Source: Hyposmocoma kahamanoa
Lineage: Eukaryota; Arthropoda; Insecta; Lepidoptera; Cosmopterigidae
DNA length: 64,000 nucleotides
Assembly (NCBI RefSeq): GCF_003589595.1
Contig: NW_020653713.1
Span: 524,971 to 588,970 of the forward strand
Direction: 5' to 3'
The notes beneath the pieces are model-generated. The model was not told where the DNA came from and made no database searches. It saw only the letters and a list, made by a program, of their open reading frames with translations. The translations under genes were made by a program, and so were the position numbers. Below, piece by piece: positions 43,856 to 55,699 of the stretch (position 1 is the stretch's first letter; each line of letters begins with the position of its first letter).

Positions 43856-43877
43856 CTAGTTTATTTAACAAGATATA

Positions 43878-44095
43878 ATCACAGATGCACAAGTCACATT
43901 TACGTTGTTCTGATCACACAGTATGTAAATAAAGCACTTGTGTTATGGAAATCGGAAACAACGACGGTACCACAAACACATAGACTGACCCGAAACAATG
44001 TAGAAAAGTTCGTTTTTCTACATTGACCCGGTCGAGGATTGAATCCGGGACCTCAGAGATTGTGACAAGCCACTCGATCACAGAGGTCGTCAATC
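43878..44095 (-). repeat. SINE family D (common lepidopteran tRNA-derived type)
   Basis: On the minus strand: head 'CTCTGTGATCGAGTGGCTTG', 'GAGGTCCCGGATTCAATCCT' (box B), 'CGACCGGGTCAATGTAGAAA', then 'GTTTGTGGTACCGTCGTTGT', 'TCCATAACACAAGTGCTTTA' and 'TTTACATACTGTGTGATCAG'. I know this body (dGTGTTTGTGGTACCGTCGT...ACACAAGTGCTTTA) as a widespread lepidopteran SINE. A small hairpin GTAGAAAA/TTTTCTAC follows the head. Confidence 0.88.
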
Positions 44096-44484
44096 TAATT
44101 ATTATCGAAACCGTTTGTGACTGCAATCCAGTTACAATGTAAACAATATAGAAGTAATGTAACAATGAAATACGCAGGAAACAAAAGTGTTACAAAATTA
44201 ATTTTAAAGCTTAATGGTTACAAAAGTAAAAAGATATTTATAAGCTCTGAAAACGAATCTTAAAATTGATTTAACTTTGTGAAAATACGTATATCCAAAC
44301 GTCGTTATTGTGTGCTAACTAATAACTAATAACTACGTACTATTCTAGGTCTACTTTAAGACAGTTTATTGATTGCCTTTACTCAAGCGTATCTTAGGTC
44401 CTACAATTTAAGCTAACTCTATGCCAACGGCAAGTACTTCGGGTGTTCCCAATATTTACCTAATACAAAACAACACTCTTTGCT

Positions 44485-44640
44485 TTGGATAGTGCGTTGG
44501 TACTCTAGCGGTTGCCAATGTGGCGCTAGAATGGAGGTCCCGGTAGGCTCAATTTGAGTAACGGACTTTTCTAAATTGGTTCTGAGTGTCTTGAGTGCTT
44601 ATAGCACAGCGAATTACCCGGTTTGAGACCAGATGTGGTT
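44485..44640 (+). repeat. SINE family E, copy 2
   Basis: Head with 'GTTGGTACTCTAGCGGTTGC' (box A region) and degenerate box B 'GGTCCCGGTAGGCTCAATTT'. The body 'CTAAATTGGTTCTGAGTGTC', 'GAGTGCTTATAGCACAGCGA' and 'TTTGAGACCAGATGTGGTTG' is shared with 8165-8375 and 47953-48048. Directly joined to family F at 44645. Confidence 0.7.
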
Positions 44641-44644
44641 GTTT

Positions 44645-44865
44645 TTAACTGACTTCAAAAAACAGGAGGAGGTTTTCATTTCGACTGTATGCTTTTTTGT
44701 ATGTATGTTACGCGATAACTCCGTGAACTTATGCATCGATGAGGATTCTTTTTTGTTGGAAAGAGGACACCTCAGAAGTGGTCCCATTTCAAAAAGAAGA
44801 AAATATTCCACTTCTAAGGGTGGCAAGCCAGGGGATGAATGGCTTTTTAGGTCGTTTTTTTAGTA
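44645..44865 (+). repeat. Family F dispersed repeat, copy 2
   Basis: 'TTTTTAACTGACTTCAAAAA', 'CAGGAGGAGGTTTTCATTTC', 'GACTGTATGCTTTTTTGTAT', 'TTTTTTGTTGGAAAGAGGAC' and 'GGTGGCAAGCCAGGGGATGA' in the same order as 7730-7955. The plus-strand ORF inside it is an artefact of the repeat. Confidence 0.7.
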
Positions 44866-44875
44866 CTCTGTGTAA

Positions 44876-45122
44876 TACTCAGTGCCACTCAATGCTTTCC
44901 ATCACCACCATCTGAAGGACACTGCCACTGCGCCCGTCATCTTGAGACTTAAGTTAACAAGTCCAATGTACTTGTTATTTCACCATACCCTTATCCTTTA
45001 AAACCGGAACGCAGTAATGCTCACATTACTGCTTGGCGGCAGAAATCGGTAAGGTATAATGACGAACGACATCCATAGTACATCCCTTGACGAACTTTTC
45101 CGCAAGGAGACTACTGCTACTA
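44876..45122 (-). repeat. Family A repeat, copy 7
   Basis: Minus strand: 'CTCAGTGCCACTCAATGCTT', 'CTGAAGGACACTGCCACTGC', 'CCGGAACGCAGTAATGCTCA', 'CATTACTGCTTGGCGGCAGA' and 'AAGGAGACTACTGCTACTAA'. Its 3' part (with 'GACAGGCGTGTCGC') is missing, cut at the border with family F. Confidence 0.85.
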
Positions 45123-45124
45123 AG

Positions 45125-46600
45125 ATCTGGTATTTTATTAAAAAATTCTAACAGTTTGAAATTTGCGAATTACCGGATGTTTCCAATGTCATTGTTTACA
45201 GTTTGAGTTGGAACAATAATCTATTTTCATACAGTTTGTTACGTACGAATTTAAATGAATAATAGCTTGGAAACGCTTGTGCATATGTACGTTCGATCCA
45301 TTCATAATCATTCGAATGACGTATGTACAAGTTCGTTAATCGGTAACGCATGAAAACTACGTAATCAATGTTTTGTTGAGATCTATATACGGCATTACAA
45401 AATAAGCAAACCCCTTTTAGGGTCAGGGGGTTCCACTTTTATGTATAGAGAGCAGTAATACATACAGTAACTATTTGATTTCTTACTAATTGACCTTAAT
45501 TTCGTCGTATTTTACTATACCGTTGGCTTTTATATTTAGACACGTGTTATTGCTTAAAACAACACTTATGTCTTAGTGTACAAGTTACGGTGTCAGTGTG
45601 TATCCAAGTGGAATTTTTACACCATTCGACATTTGTTGCCAAGTGTACTTGTACTGGCTTGTACCTATGTTCGTCACGCAACGCTGGCTGCCCCTACCTC
45701 GCCGCTTTCCTGTCACGTTCCAAATACAACAGTTTTTTCCAAAACTTCTATCCACTGCCCGTCTCAGTCGTCGACAGCAATGCATTGTGTCAACTCGCGC
45801 TGTAATAGTACACGAACAAAACATTTAAGTTTTTGTGGTGACATAAGTGCGCCGTGTGACAGTGTGTCGAAGTCCAAGGTCTGGTGTGTCATTTGTAAAA
45901 TTCAGCCGTTCAGTTTATACAGGTAATGTTAAAATGGGAAAAAACCGCGAATGCGACGCATTGTATAGCTATTAGGTATAGGTTTGAGAATTAATTTACC
46001 AATTTAAAAACGACTACTATAATACGAGTAGTATATCGGAAACTTTGTTAGATAGTATCGCTTTTGTTATCTCCTAATTGGCTGCGAGGGTTTGCAATCC
46101 AGTTGGCCCAGAGGTCTTTGAACTGAAACTGAGTGAAATAAAAAAAAGCCGATGATGCAATGGAAGTAGCAGCTGACCTCAGTAATGGCATACATCACTT
46201 CGGCCAAAGTCCAAATATTTCGCTATCATCGACTTTATTTTCACAACAAATCGTTTACCACGCACTGCAGTCATATTTCGAATTCGTAAACTCGTTGATT
46301 TTAATAATTACAATGAGAATCGCACAAATAGGATATACTACCGTTTGATGATAGAACATGAGCGGGTTTTTGCCGAGTAAGGTAAGTAAATTATCTATCA
46401 AATTGTGAATATTGCATTAAAAATGATGAGAAACCTCAATTATTATGCTTTGTCTAAAGCCTATTCTGAATTAAGTAGGTACGTACGTGATTATGACCAA
46501 ATATGTACCTCTGAAAATAGGTACATAAAACGGTAGCACAAATAGAAAATTTATTAGTGTGTTTGGCTCTGATCTTAGGCACCTAATGCGCTTCCTCGAT
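45125..46600. other. No gene recognised; overlapping ORFs at 45.6-45.9 kb
   Basis: At 45590-45925 all three plus frames and one minus frame stay open for 70-116 codons, mainly because stops are scarce in this Cys/Thr-rich stretch. The longest ends at CAG|GTAATG, a moderate donor. Its frame begins at GTG, not ATG, and no domain is seen. Could be a 5' UTR exon. The rest of the interval shows nothing. Confidence 0.25.
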
Positions 46601-46614
46601 TATAATTACATAAA

Positions 46615-46798
46615 AGAGGTTCAGGCCATAGTCCGCCACCCTGGCCCATTGTTTTCTTCGACATATGCGTCAGTTTTCTTCGATAAGAACAACTAAATGT
46701 AACTTAGAAAACCAAGTCGTTACATGCCGTCACAGGGATTCGAACCGTCAACTCCTCAATTAAGAAGTAACCGTTCGCCACCTAGGCTATCTGCGCTC
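46615..46798 (-). repeat. SINE family C, two adjacent pieces
   Basis: 46615-46655 ('GGCCATAGTCCGCCACCCTG') is an inverse body fragment and 46722-46798 ('CATGCCGTCACAGGGATTCG', 'AACCGTCAACTCCTCAATTA', 'AGTAACCGTTCGCCACC') the inverse head. Order and strand fit one insertion with most of its body lost between. Confidence 0.75.
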
Positions 46799-47131
46799 TC
46801 TTTAAGATATAAAAATGGACGTAACATAGAATATATTAATTGCCTACTCAAATGTTAAGTATTGGAATCGTCCCAAGAGGTGTGTCAGGTATAAACAATA
46901 TTAGTTTTTGTACGCGATGTGAACGAACTGCAAAATTCCGAATACACGTTTGACCACATGTCAACGGGCAAACAAATCGTTAAAATAAGTTTCTATGTTT
47001 CCACCCACGATTTTTACGCTCTTAGAACAAGACAAAGCCTCATATCATTTAAGGAGGAATAATTAATTGACAATGCTATAAAAAATTGCAATTGCTTTGA
47101 AATTCTAATACTGTTTTGAAGAAATTATAAT

Positions 47132-47165
47132 AATAAGCAGGTACATATGTATGCACCTGCTTATT
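47132..47165. repeat. 11-bp hairpin beside ATT microsatellite
   Basis: 'AATAAGCAGGT' (47132-47142) and 'ACCTGCTTATT' (47155-47165) are exact inverse repeats around 'ACATATGTATGC'. A (TTA)n run follows to about 47190. Might be a small structural site or chance within AT-rich DNA. Confidence 0.7.
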
Positions 47166-47189
47166 TTATTATTATTATTAATTATTATA

Positions 47190-47291
47190 TTATTGTGGTA
47201 GTCCAGTAAGTGAACGACTGCTTCTTAACTGAAGGGCCGATGGTTCGAAACCCTGTGACGGCATGTAACGACTTCAATTTCTAAGTTACAA
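47190..47291 (+). repeat. SINE family C head with start of body
   Basis: 'GTAGTCCAGTAAGTGAACGA', 'CTGCTTCTTAACTGAAGGGC', 'CGATGGTTCGAAACCCTGTG', 'ACGGCATGTAACGACTTCAA' and 'TTTCTAAGTTACAA'. Its likely remaining body is at 47735-47853, separated by about 440 bp of unrelated DNA, as if interrupted by an insertion. Confidence 0.78.
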
Positions 47292-47734
47292 TTCCTGATA
47301 GGCCCTGCGCCTGACGGGACAGCACGGCAGGGATTTTTTGGTGACGATTAGTAATATACCTTAGTGTTATGACATTATAGTTGCAATTTTAATTATAAAT
47401 GGTCGTAGTAAAGTAACAAAAACAAAGCTGCGACAGATAAGCTTATGGATACCTAGCCGGTAGTCTACTAATACGGTCTATTATGGTTCTATTCTTCTTT
47501 TTTAGCAAGACTCTCATTTTTAAATATACGACTGATAGTAAATTTGCTTGCAACATTACTGGGTTGAAGAGAGGCTAGGCGCGAGCACGTTGTCGCGATG
47601 GCATGCTTCGGCATGTCTAAGGATGCTGCGGCATAATTGCCGCCTGTGTGCGCTTGCATCTGGAAGTGTCGAAGGATCCCTTCCCATATCGTCTTGCCAA
47701 TGGACACCGGGTCTTAGTTAGCAATCACTCTAAT

Positions 47735-47853
47735 TAACGATGAAGGGAACGTGTGAAGTCACGAGTAGAGTGCCGTACATGGAATAAACCCTCTCATCCG
47801 GTAAGACCCGTGCCCACCTGTGGAACATACAAAGGATTGACAATGTTGATGAT
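47735..47853 (+). repeat. SINE family C body and 3' end
   Basis: 'TAACGATGAAGGGAACGTGT', 'GAAGTCACGAGTAGAGTGCC', 'GTAAGACCCGTGCCCACCTG' and an end 'AATGTTGATGATG' typical of the GAT-rich tail. The 47489-47707 minus-strand frame between the two pieces (72 codons) is unrecognised. Confidence 0.65.
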
Positions 47854-47952
47854 GTACCTTTATCGATCTATGTTTTCACGGGTAAGGAGGCTATGAAATG
47901 ATTTATAAAAATATTTTTAATAATAGTAATGTGAACCATTCCAATTACCTGG

Positions 47953-48048
47953 TCTCAAATTGGGAAGTTCCTTGGTCTATGAGTACCAGCGCAGCGAAAT
48001 TTACTGCCCAGCACCTTCAGGCCAGAACCAATTTAGAAAAGATCGTTT
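47953..48048 (-). repeat. SINE family E body, inverted copy 3
   Basis: 'CTGGTCTCAAATTGGGAAGT', 'AAATTTACTGCCCAGCACCT' and 'CCAGAACCAATTTAGAAAAG' are the inverse of the family E body. The 102-codon frame 47898-48206 overlaps it and is therefore not a gene. Confidence 0.6.
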
Positions 48049-48754
48049 ACCAAATTGTTAAAGGGAATAGTCCCGGGACAGCCTCGTCTAGCTTTCACCG
48101 AACTCGAGAAAGTAAAGTCCTATTTCTTAATAATTTGATCAATGTAACTGTAGGTGATTATTACAATAGTCATAGTAAAAAGGCTTACATCAGAATTTCA
48201 ACATAATATCGCATGAACTATCTTTAACTTTTGCGTGTCGGATTGCGTCTTTGACGTCCGTTTTATCTCAGAGATACGTTTAATTTTAATGTTTAATGTT
48301 GATGTAGCGTTATTTTTTAAATTCGTTTATGGAATTTCGCCGTTCTATAAGTGGATTTGAGAGTGAGCAGGGCAGTTGAAATTGTTAATATATTGTGTTA
48401 ATCATTTCGTGTAAAGGTAGGTGTGATGTGCCACTGGCATAGATTTTTACCTGCATTTTGTTGTTAAGGAAAAAATGGCGTGCAGGGGCACGTGTGCATA
48501 AAGGGTGGCTGTATATAATAAAACATGTGCCAACGCAGGTGCGCACTCACGCCAACTGCTGCAATACCATTTGCGCCATCTTTATAAAACAACAATTGTC
48601 TTTTTTCCATTAAGGTAAAAAGTAGGTTATAGCAACGTTGACAGTTTGAGTAAAGCTGCAGACGAAGATTTAAGCGTCACGAGTTGACAACTAACTTGAT
48701 GCCTGTAACACAAGTAGTAGTAGCACAGTTGATAGGTCCACCGTTCAATTTCCA

Positions 48755-48897
48755 GAGCTTTAATTTGTAAGTTACGTACATTTATGAAAGTTTCTCTCCC
48801 TAACGGTGACAAAAATATCGCGATGAAACTTGCATGTAGGCGAACTGCGCCTTAAACCTTTCCTTGCGGAAGCGCGTGCCCAGCAGTTGATGATGAC
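48755..48897 (+). repeat. SINE family C body and 3' end
   Basis: 'TTTAATTTGTAAGTTACGTA', 'CATTTATGAAAGTTTCTCTC', 'CCTAACGGTGACAAAAATAT', 'CGCGATGAAACTTGCATGTA' and the end 'GTGCCCAGCAGTTGATGATG'. The head is missing or unrecognisable. Confidence 0.75.
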
Positions 48898-49419
48898 GGG
48901 TAACACATGATGTTATCAAACAAATTTCTGAGACAACAACTTATTTTTCTTTTTTTTGTGTTTTATAAGTATAAGTCACAATATCTTATTCTTATTAACA
49001 ACTCGCGTTTCACTCAAAACGTTTGGCGGAGAATTTCATAATACCTGTCAAATCACTTGAAGCACAAAAAACGAAGAAATAAGAAAACGAAGCAGGGATT
49101 TGCTTAATTGATATAAATTTGAAGTGTATTATTAGCTTTTGCAAAATTAAACGCAAAAAGCAAGCAGGTACGATGAATTTTACCATATGCCCTAAAACAC
49201 ATTGTAAATTGCATCTGTAATTAAAAATAACTTTTACGTTAACTCGTTTAACACTGGCCGCACAAGACGAGCACCAACGAATCGCAGCGCCAACGTCATC
49301 TTTTAAAATTATGGTATTTTTCCCTGTATTACACCAAGAACTCATTAAGTAATTATGTCATTAAAATGAACCAATGTTTGAACAATATATTACGTCTAAT
49401 GAAATTTACTACGATGAGA

Positions 49420-49556
49420 GATCGTCCAAGGAAGTACTGCCACCACAACCGTTTCTGCCGCATGTAAGCATTACTGTGTTCCGGTTTTGAAGAGTAAGGT
49501 GAAACTACAGGCACGTGGGACTTATCAAGATATGTCTCAGGGTGACAGACGCATTC
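49420..49556 (+). repeat. Family A repeat, copy 8 (truncated)
   Basis: 'CGTCCAAGGAAGTACTGCCA', 'CCACAACCGTTTCTGCCGCA', 'TAAGCATTACTGTGTTCCGG' and 'GGGACTTATCAAGATATGTC', stopping at 'GACAGACGCA'. One hairpin arm (CAGTAATG) is missing. Confidence 0.82.
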
Positions 49557-50335
49557 TTTTTTCAGTTAGTGTAGGGATCGCAGTCTTAACCGATCTGAAA
49601 TTTGGTGTACTATGTAAGTCCGACGACATTACATTAATGTGGTAACCTAGGTTTGATGCTGCAACTAGGATAGCTTGTTGGCTGTTCAACTCCTCAACTA
49701 CTGACAGTAGCACTATCGTGTTTGGGCTTATTAAATTAGTCGTTTTTTAGAGCTGTTTAGAGCTTTGACGAAATGACTTTATTGAGTACATTATTTTATA
49801 TTGGGATTTTTTTCAATTATAATTTCGGTTTTATTACAAGTTATTTAATTTTAATGTTCTTTTCTCCTAAATGTTTCCTTTATTTTTCCAGATAATGGAC
49901 TGTGCTCGTTTCAATGGAAGAAGTACATAAATAAGGTGAATAATTATTTTTAGTTTCCATAATATTAATGACTGTGTAGAGATTCAACGGTACACCTCTT
50001 ATAGTTTCTCTGATTCTATGAATTTTCCTAGCTTTTTATTTGCACATTAGCACAAAACAATTATACAATCACATAGCACGGTATACTGTCAAAAGTAGTA
50101 AATGAGCCTGAAAACGCTTCGACGTCAATAAAATTGTTCATGATCGTTTCATATTGTGGAGCGTCGTCGAAAATTGCTTTCGAATCAGCTCGTGCATTAA
50201 AGTAGAGTGATAAGTTTAAAGAAAAGGACATTCTTACACTAGTGTCAGAGCACATTTATGAAAATTTAATTTATGTTAAGAATAATACGAATTTTTTTAA
50301 ATCAAGAATAGTGACAGAAATAACATAAATAAGAG
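49557..50335. other. No gene recognised
   Basis: AT-rich. Minus-strand frame 50061-50255 (64 codons) has no recognised motif. Nothing else identified. Confidence 0.4.
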
Positions 50336-50339
50336 GAAT

Positions 50340-50790
50340 AAAAATGAACTAGCTGTTCTTGAAAGTCGTCTTCACAAAGTCACGAATTCATTTGCGGGGC
50401 AATGTATACGTATATATATATGTATAAATTTCTATAATAAGATCCCAGTTGATATTCAAAATTTGCCATTACGAGGCTTAAAACTATAGTGAAACAAATA
50501 CTTTATACTAAAGGTTATTATACATTAAATCAAAGATTATTATACAGTTTCTGCGTGCTTGGGAGACAACATTTCGTGTTAGGGACCCGTTCAGCTCATG
50601 CAGGTACTCTCAATCTAAGATGTTTGAAAAAAATATTTAAAATGATAAATGTATATTTACAAAGAGCAACTTACCTAGAGTTGCTTGCTCATTCTTCACA
50701 GGGGAATTTGCCTTAGGAATGAGCAGTAGAGTTTAACCAATTTCAAGTGTTTTTGTGTTTTTTTTATCAATGAAATAAAAATGATTTCAG
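50340..50790 (+). mobile_element. LINE ORF2 C-terminal relic and 3' end
   Basis: Readable across small frame breaks: 'LAVLESRLHKVTNSFAGQC', 'INFYNKIPVDIQNLPLRGLK' and 'KQILYTKGYYTLNQ', then near 50680 'LELLAHSSQGNLP' before the stop. The order 'YNKiP--iqnLp---fK---k--L--KgYY' is a C-terminal pattern of insect non-LTR ORF2. Related fragments are at 41165-41345 and 57170-57300. After the stop comes an AT-rich 3' UTR-like stretch. Confidence 0.6.
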
Positions 50791-50799
50791 TTTTAGTTT

Positions 50800-52120
50800 G
50801 AAAGTAAATTTTAAATTCCATTTATATAGCTCATGAAAACCTTTGATATGTTTGTTTCTAATATTCATAGCGCTTGTTAGCGGATATTAATAAAAATATA
50901 TTAAAATCCTTTTACAATGCGCCATATGGTTATCTAAATTAAACAATATTGTTCTTAACAACTTGGTCAAACCGTATCGTGCGTTTCGGTAAATGTTTGA
51001 GCAGCTTCAATCGCCCACAATACCATGTTTGTCGAGCTGCATGTTGACCGTCCACGCTCGATTTGTACTACAATGCTCACCAATATACTATTTGCATTCC
51101 TAAAACTGTACTGATCCGTTCAATAAAGTTTCACATACGTCTATTGAACAGCATCGTTATGTTGGTATTACTTGACTAAACTTTACCGAATAGTTAGCAC
51201 TTTCATTCGTCAAATCGTTTTTAGTCGCCGGTGTTTAACTTGTTCGAAATTCTAATTTAAAAAAAATACTTTTTTTTTCAAAGAACGAGGTGATTGCTGT
51301 CAGTTAACAAAATTTTGAATAATTTGTGTTAAATAAATAAGCGACTGTAATTTATGAGTAAATCGCTTGAATTGATGATGTTGCAATTAGTAATTCTTAT
51401 AAAGCGTTGAAGTAATCGTTTTCAACTCGTGTCACGTTTCATTCGTGTTGAAAATTGTGTTGATTACTAAATCAATAGAGTCGACAAACCGAGATTTAAT
51501 CTTGACAAGCAAGGAAATAATAGACAGGGCATTGTTGGACGCTGATATCAGTTTCTTCCTGTGTTCCGTGAATCATAAAGCTTGTTGGATTAGACAGGTG
51601 TAATGTGCAAGTTAATCTTACGTCTTGAACTTTGCAATTTATCTTGAGTTTTGTTCATGTTTCAATTAAAATATTCATAAATCGACTTAAATTGGAGCCG
51701 AGTTCTCGTCGATGCGGCGGTGGCGCCGTGGGAACAGGTGACACAATGGCGAGAGCGAGAAAAGGCTCTCGATTCTATAGCACCCTAGTGCCAGCCATTG
51801 GCACTCGTACTCGCCGAGAAACCGTGAGACCCGTGGGACACTTTTCCGGATCTACAGCCGTACATTCGACACGTGTCACTTTTCTAACGTAAATTGTATT
51901 AAATTTGTATTGTAACTCATAATAATAAGGTACGTAGATGAAAGTTAGACTGGCACTTGTACTCACAGACACTTGATGCCGACGAACGGCCTGAGACCAG
52001 TGAGTGATGTCATAAATTTAACATTATTTAGTGCCTAGGTGATCTGCCAGTGTATCTATACATTAGCGTCGTAAAGAGACCAGTTCGACCGTGAACCTCG
52101 CGGTGTGAACGAACTCATTT
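50800..52120. other. No gene recognised
   Basis: No known repeats. The frame 51632-51892 (plus) and its antisense pass through a GC-richer segment at 51690-51860 without recognisable domains. Confidence 0.35.
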
Positions 52121-52130
52121 AGGAGTCAAA

Positions 52131-52259
52131 ATGGTCTGTGAATTGCATTTGCCTGGTCGTTCGTCTAGAGACGTGACTGCCGAGTGTTTGCGTGTTGCTG
52201 GTCGTATTTTCTCGGCGCGGCTCTCGTATATCGGCTTCGACGGGCCCGTACATCAGTGA
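52131..52259 (+). CDS. 42-codon ORF in strong start context
   Basis: ATG 52131 sits in CAAAATGG (A at -3, G at +4). An in-frame TAG shortly upstream delimits the frame. The product starts 'MVCELHLPGRSSRDVTAECL' and ends '...GFDGPVHQ' with TGA at 52257-52259. It lies at the left side of a GC-rich island. No family recognised. Could be a small peptide gene, an upstream ORF in a 5' leader, or chance. Confidence 0.2.
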   Translation: MVCELHLPGRSSRDVTAECLRVAGRIFSARLSYIGFDGPVHQ

Positions 52260-52575
52260 CCCCGGGTCCTGGCGCGGTCACGATGCGCCATGCGCCACAC
52301 TTAGCACGCACTGTCCCTTGCTGCGAGCTGACTAATGTTGTTGTCAGAGCGAACATTAATGCCGCCGATCCTCGCGCTTCTGAGACAAACGACAGGGAAG
52401 TGATGGCGCGATTCAAGCTAAGGCTATTCAAAGTGGGAAATTCTGCGTTAAAGCGGTAATCGGTCATCTTTTCGTGTATTGCCTGCGAGTAAAATGTAGA
52501 GTATTGCCGGGAATGGCGCATCGTGACCGCGTTCACACGGTCGGGAAGATTACCGGCCTCAAGTCGCGTGATTGA
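52155..52575. promoter_or_regulatory. GC-rich island with 19-bp inverted repeat
   Basis: GC-rich block with 'CGGCGCGGCTCTCGTATATC' and others. The exact inverted pair 52273-52291 (core 'GCGGTCACGATGCGCCAT') and 52513-52531 is 221 bp apart. Both strands carry open frames (91 and 123 codons), as expected from composition. Possible promoter or fold-back sequence; no transcript evidence visible. Confidence 0.35.
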
Positions 52576-52579
52576 TCGC

Positions 52580-55500
52580 CCGAATGCGCGCAGCTACGAC
52601 TGACGAACGAATGAGCGGATTATAACTTTTGTCTGTCTCACATTCGATGCTTGTTTGAAAGAACTACGCTGTCGCAACACTCAGCAGTACGCCTAAACAG
52701 CTTATATCACAATATTGGTACAGTGTACAGAAGACTGCGAAGGCGAAACTTGAGTATGAATTATGAGCGAAGGGCCGGCGCGTAAAGATTGATTGCGTGA
52801 AATGCCAATTTGTTCCACTTTTCTCCAAGTCGAGCTGTGCTGGCATTAACATCTTGTTTTATACCACGGGCGTTTTATAATTGATAAAATACAAAGCCCC
52901 TTTATTTGTGAAAAAAAAAATTCGGTTATAAATTGAATCGAGTCTAGTTAACGAGTTCACTTTGTTATATAAAACTTTCTACATAACATAAAAATTGCCC
53001 CTAAAAACGAATAGAATTCTTACTTATAGGAGGGACCGAAAATCTCATTTGAAGGCTATATATATTAGACTGACTGGTATATTAAGTACTCCCACACGAG
53101 GAACTCATGTTTTTGTGCGACAACACGGCGTGAGTCATGCCGCAAAACACATTGGTACAAATTAGAGCCGAGGTGGTTTAAAAATAGTAAATATAATATG
53201 TAGGAACTGCTTAATGAACATATTTTATTACACTGTTCTTAAGGTAAAGATACATTTTCTATGGAAAATAAGTAGCGTTAATAACTTGTGAATTTCTAGA
53301 CATTATAGATATTGCGAATACAACTGTGCTGTTTTAGCCACGTACGTCCCACTACCGGGCACGGATGAGGACATGATATATACCTTACCTTGACCTTTAT
53401 TAATGACGATCGATGTTCATCTTTTTTTGTTTAGCTGATTATGTCAACCTCGCCTCGCCTAAAGAAAGCCTAGACCTTGGACCCTCTGCTTTTTGTTATG
53501 GATCACAAGTATTCAAAAAGTATGCGAATCGCTCGCTTCTAATAAATAATAATTTATTTTGTGTCAAAGTTAGATTCCATTCTAACGTTTGTTTTTGATT
53601 GCAGCATTCCACGATGCTTACCGAAAATATATACTTCTCATAAACTCATCAAATACGTTTATAAAACGATTAATTTTTAATATCAAATGTTGTGACAATT
53701 TATCGATAGGACGAACGACAGATATATCGACCAGCATAGACACTATTTCGAAACGTCGAAGAATTGTCAAACGTTCGGATATTTATACAAATGTCACATA
53801 ACCGATCGTTTAAAAAAATCATTATCTGAACTCATTGTTGCTCACAGTGCAGTTCGGATACACGTCTCTAAAAAAAAAAACGGTACGCAAAATAGTCTTT
53901 CTATCATATATTTGTTCTGCTCGAACCTTATCGTCCATATTTCCTCTGATTAGATCTGTATCATCAAAATTATGCGTAGTGTAATTTTGATTCTAATCCC
54001 GTTCTACAGTTATAATAGCGCATATTGTGGGAGTACGTACGAAAATATTCAAGAACAATAGTCGATTACATTATGATTTAGTTTATTTTCACAATAATTA
54101 CATTTTGACTGTATTGAGTTTTGCGGTTGGTTATTATACAATACAATACACAGGTTATATAGAAGCTGACATGTACAAAATAGGTATAGTTTCACTGTGG
54201 CCGGTTATGGCAATTTGGTGTACAAATATTGAAGGTATGGACATTCACTCACATGCACTTCGACAGACTAAAGCAGGTGTAACAAGTTTCTTTTTCAAAA
54301 ATATTATACGGGCATATTAAATTCACATATGCACACATGAATTTAATAAGTTTATTCGTTCGTTCATTCAAAATAATAGCCTAATTATGAATAACGTCAA
54401 TAACGTCAAATGTTAAAAATTAGACAATGAATTTAGAAATGTATCATTTAAAAGTCATGTGAAAACAATATCCTGTATTTTTATGATGCTGATAGAAGGG
54501 GTCAACTGTAAGGTATAATTACACTTTATAAGACTCATAGAATGTGTCTTCCTATTTCCAGTACTGGACGTCTTTCGACTGAAATGAAGGTGATAGGTTA
54601 TGAAAAGAAGAATACAGAAGTCATGTTTCAAATTTGTAGGCTTTGTAGTACTGGAAATTGATTGAATGATGTTTACCTGTTTACATACATTTTAGATTCT
54701 TGTTGCTGTTTGTTTTGCTTAGAGGTATGTAGGAGTTTGACAAGTGGCGTGGTCCACGGTGCGATGTAGAGTTGTATAAACCGTTTGTGGTAAAACCCGA
54801 CCGTCGTCGACGAGACGGTGGGTTCACGACCCGAGCATTACGTTGCGTGTGCGCAACCAGACGCGATGCACCGCATTATGAGGTCATTAGTAGAACCTAG
54901 TAATTTTGAACTATGTAAAGTTTTTACGATCTTTAGTGATTTATTTGTCAAATTTTAGATAGGAAGTTAGTTATGGTTTAATTGACATTTTAGTAATATG
55001 ACGACGCGTCAGAGAAGCTGGATGAGGTATCCGGGGCGATGTCCGTTAGTAACAATTTAGAACAATGAATTTCCTAATTATTCCTGGAATTGGTTTCGTT
55101 ACCATGGCACTCATAGCACAAGTAATTTCCTACTTTGCTATTTTTTAATTCTCATATGACGACGGAAGTATTATTACCATTCACCACCTTCCTACCGTTT
55201 TGTATATCCTTGCGTATTTTATAGATTACGTCGGTGCTAAATAAAGAATAAGAAGTTTTCCTATTTTATAATTATATTGTCATTCTATCATGGTCTACCA
55301 TCAACAAACCTTATACGTTGCACCATTCGAAGTGCAAGAGCACGTGGGAATGAGGAGCTAAGCGTTGTTACTGCTTGTTCTCGGAACAGAGCTACCGTGC
55401 TAGTCTGCTTGTTACTTTAAACAGGTTACTATGCAGTGCACTTAACTAAGTAGTAGACTTGCCCCAGCGAGACTTTGTGGCGACTGTCGACTCTTGTACA

Positions 55501-55690
55501 CTTGACATTTAAGCGCGCCAACTTATAAAACCCGTATTATAAAATAAACTAGATAAGATATTATTACCCAGCGCAAGCGCAGGAACAGGCGATTTAAGAT
55601 CTTTCGTCTCACGGTTGGGACTTATTATCCGTTTGAAAATAGAAAGTCAATTGCGATGAAGAAATATGATTGTTTGTTCATTCTCCTCAC
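52580..55690. other. No gene recognised
   Basis: Three kilobases of AT-rich to ordinary DNA. The frame 54027-54320 (97 codons; no native ATG verified) and others are unrecognised. Copies of the repeat families above were not seen. Confidence 0.35.
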
Positions 55691-55699
55691 TTCCTCCGA

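Noticed and set aside
45576..45926. 116-codon plus-strand ORF
   Set aside because: Starts at GTG, overlaps other open frames on both strands, no domain; low stop density explains it. The CAG|GTAATG at its end is only a moderate donor.
47898..48206. 102-codon plus-strand ORF
   Set aside because: Overlaps an inverted SINE family E body, which is non-coding in its other copies.
52165..52536. 123-codon minus-strand ORF
   Set aside because: Open on both strands because the island is GC-rich; no recognised domain and no codon evidence for either strand.
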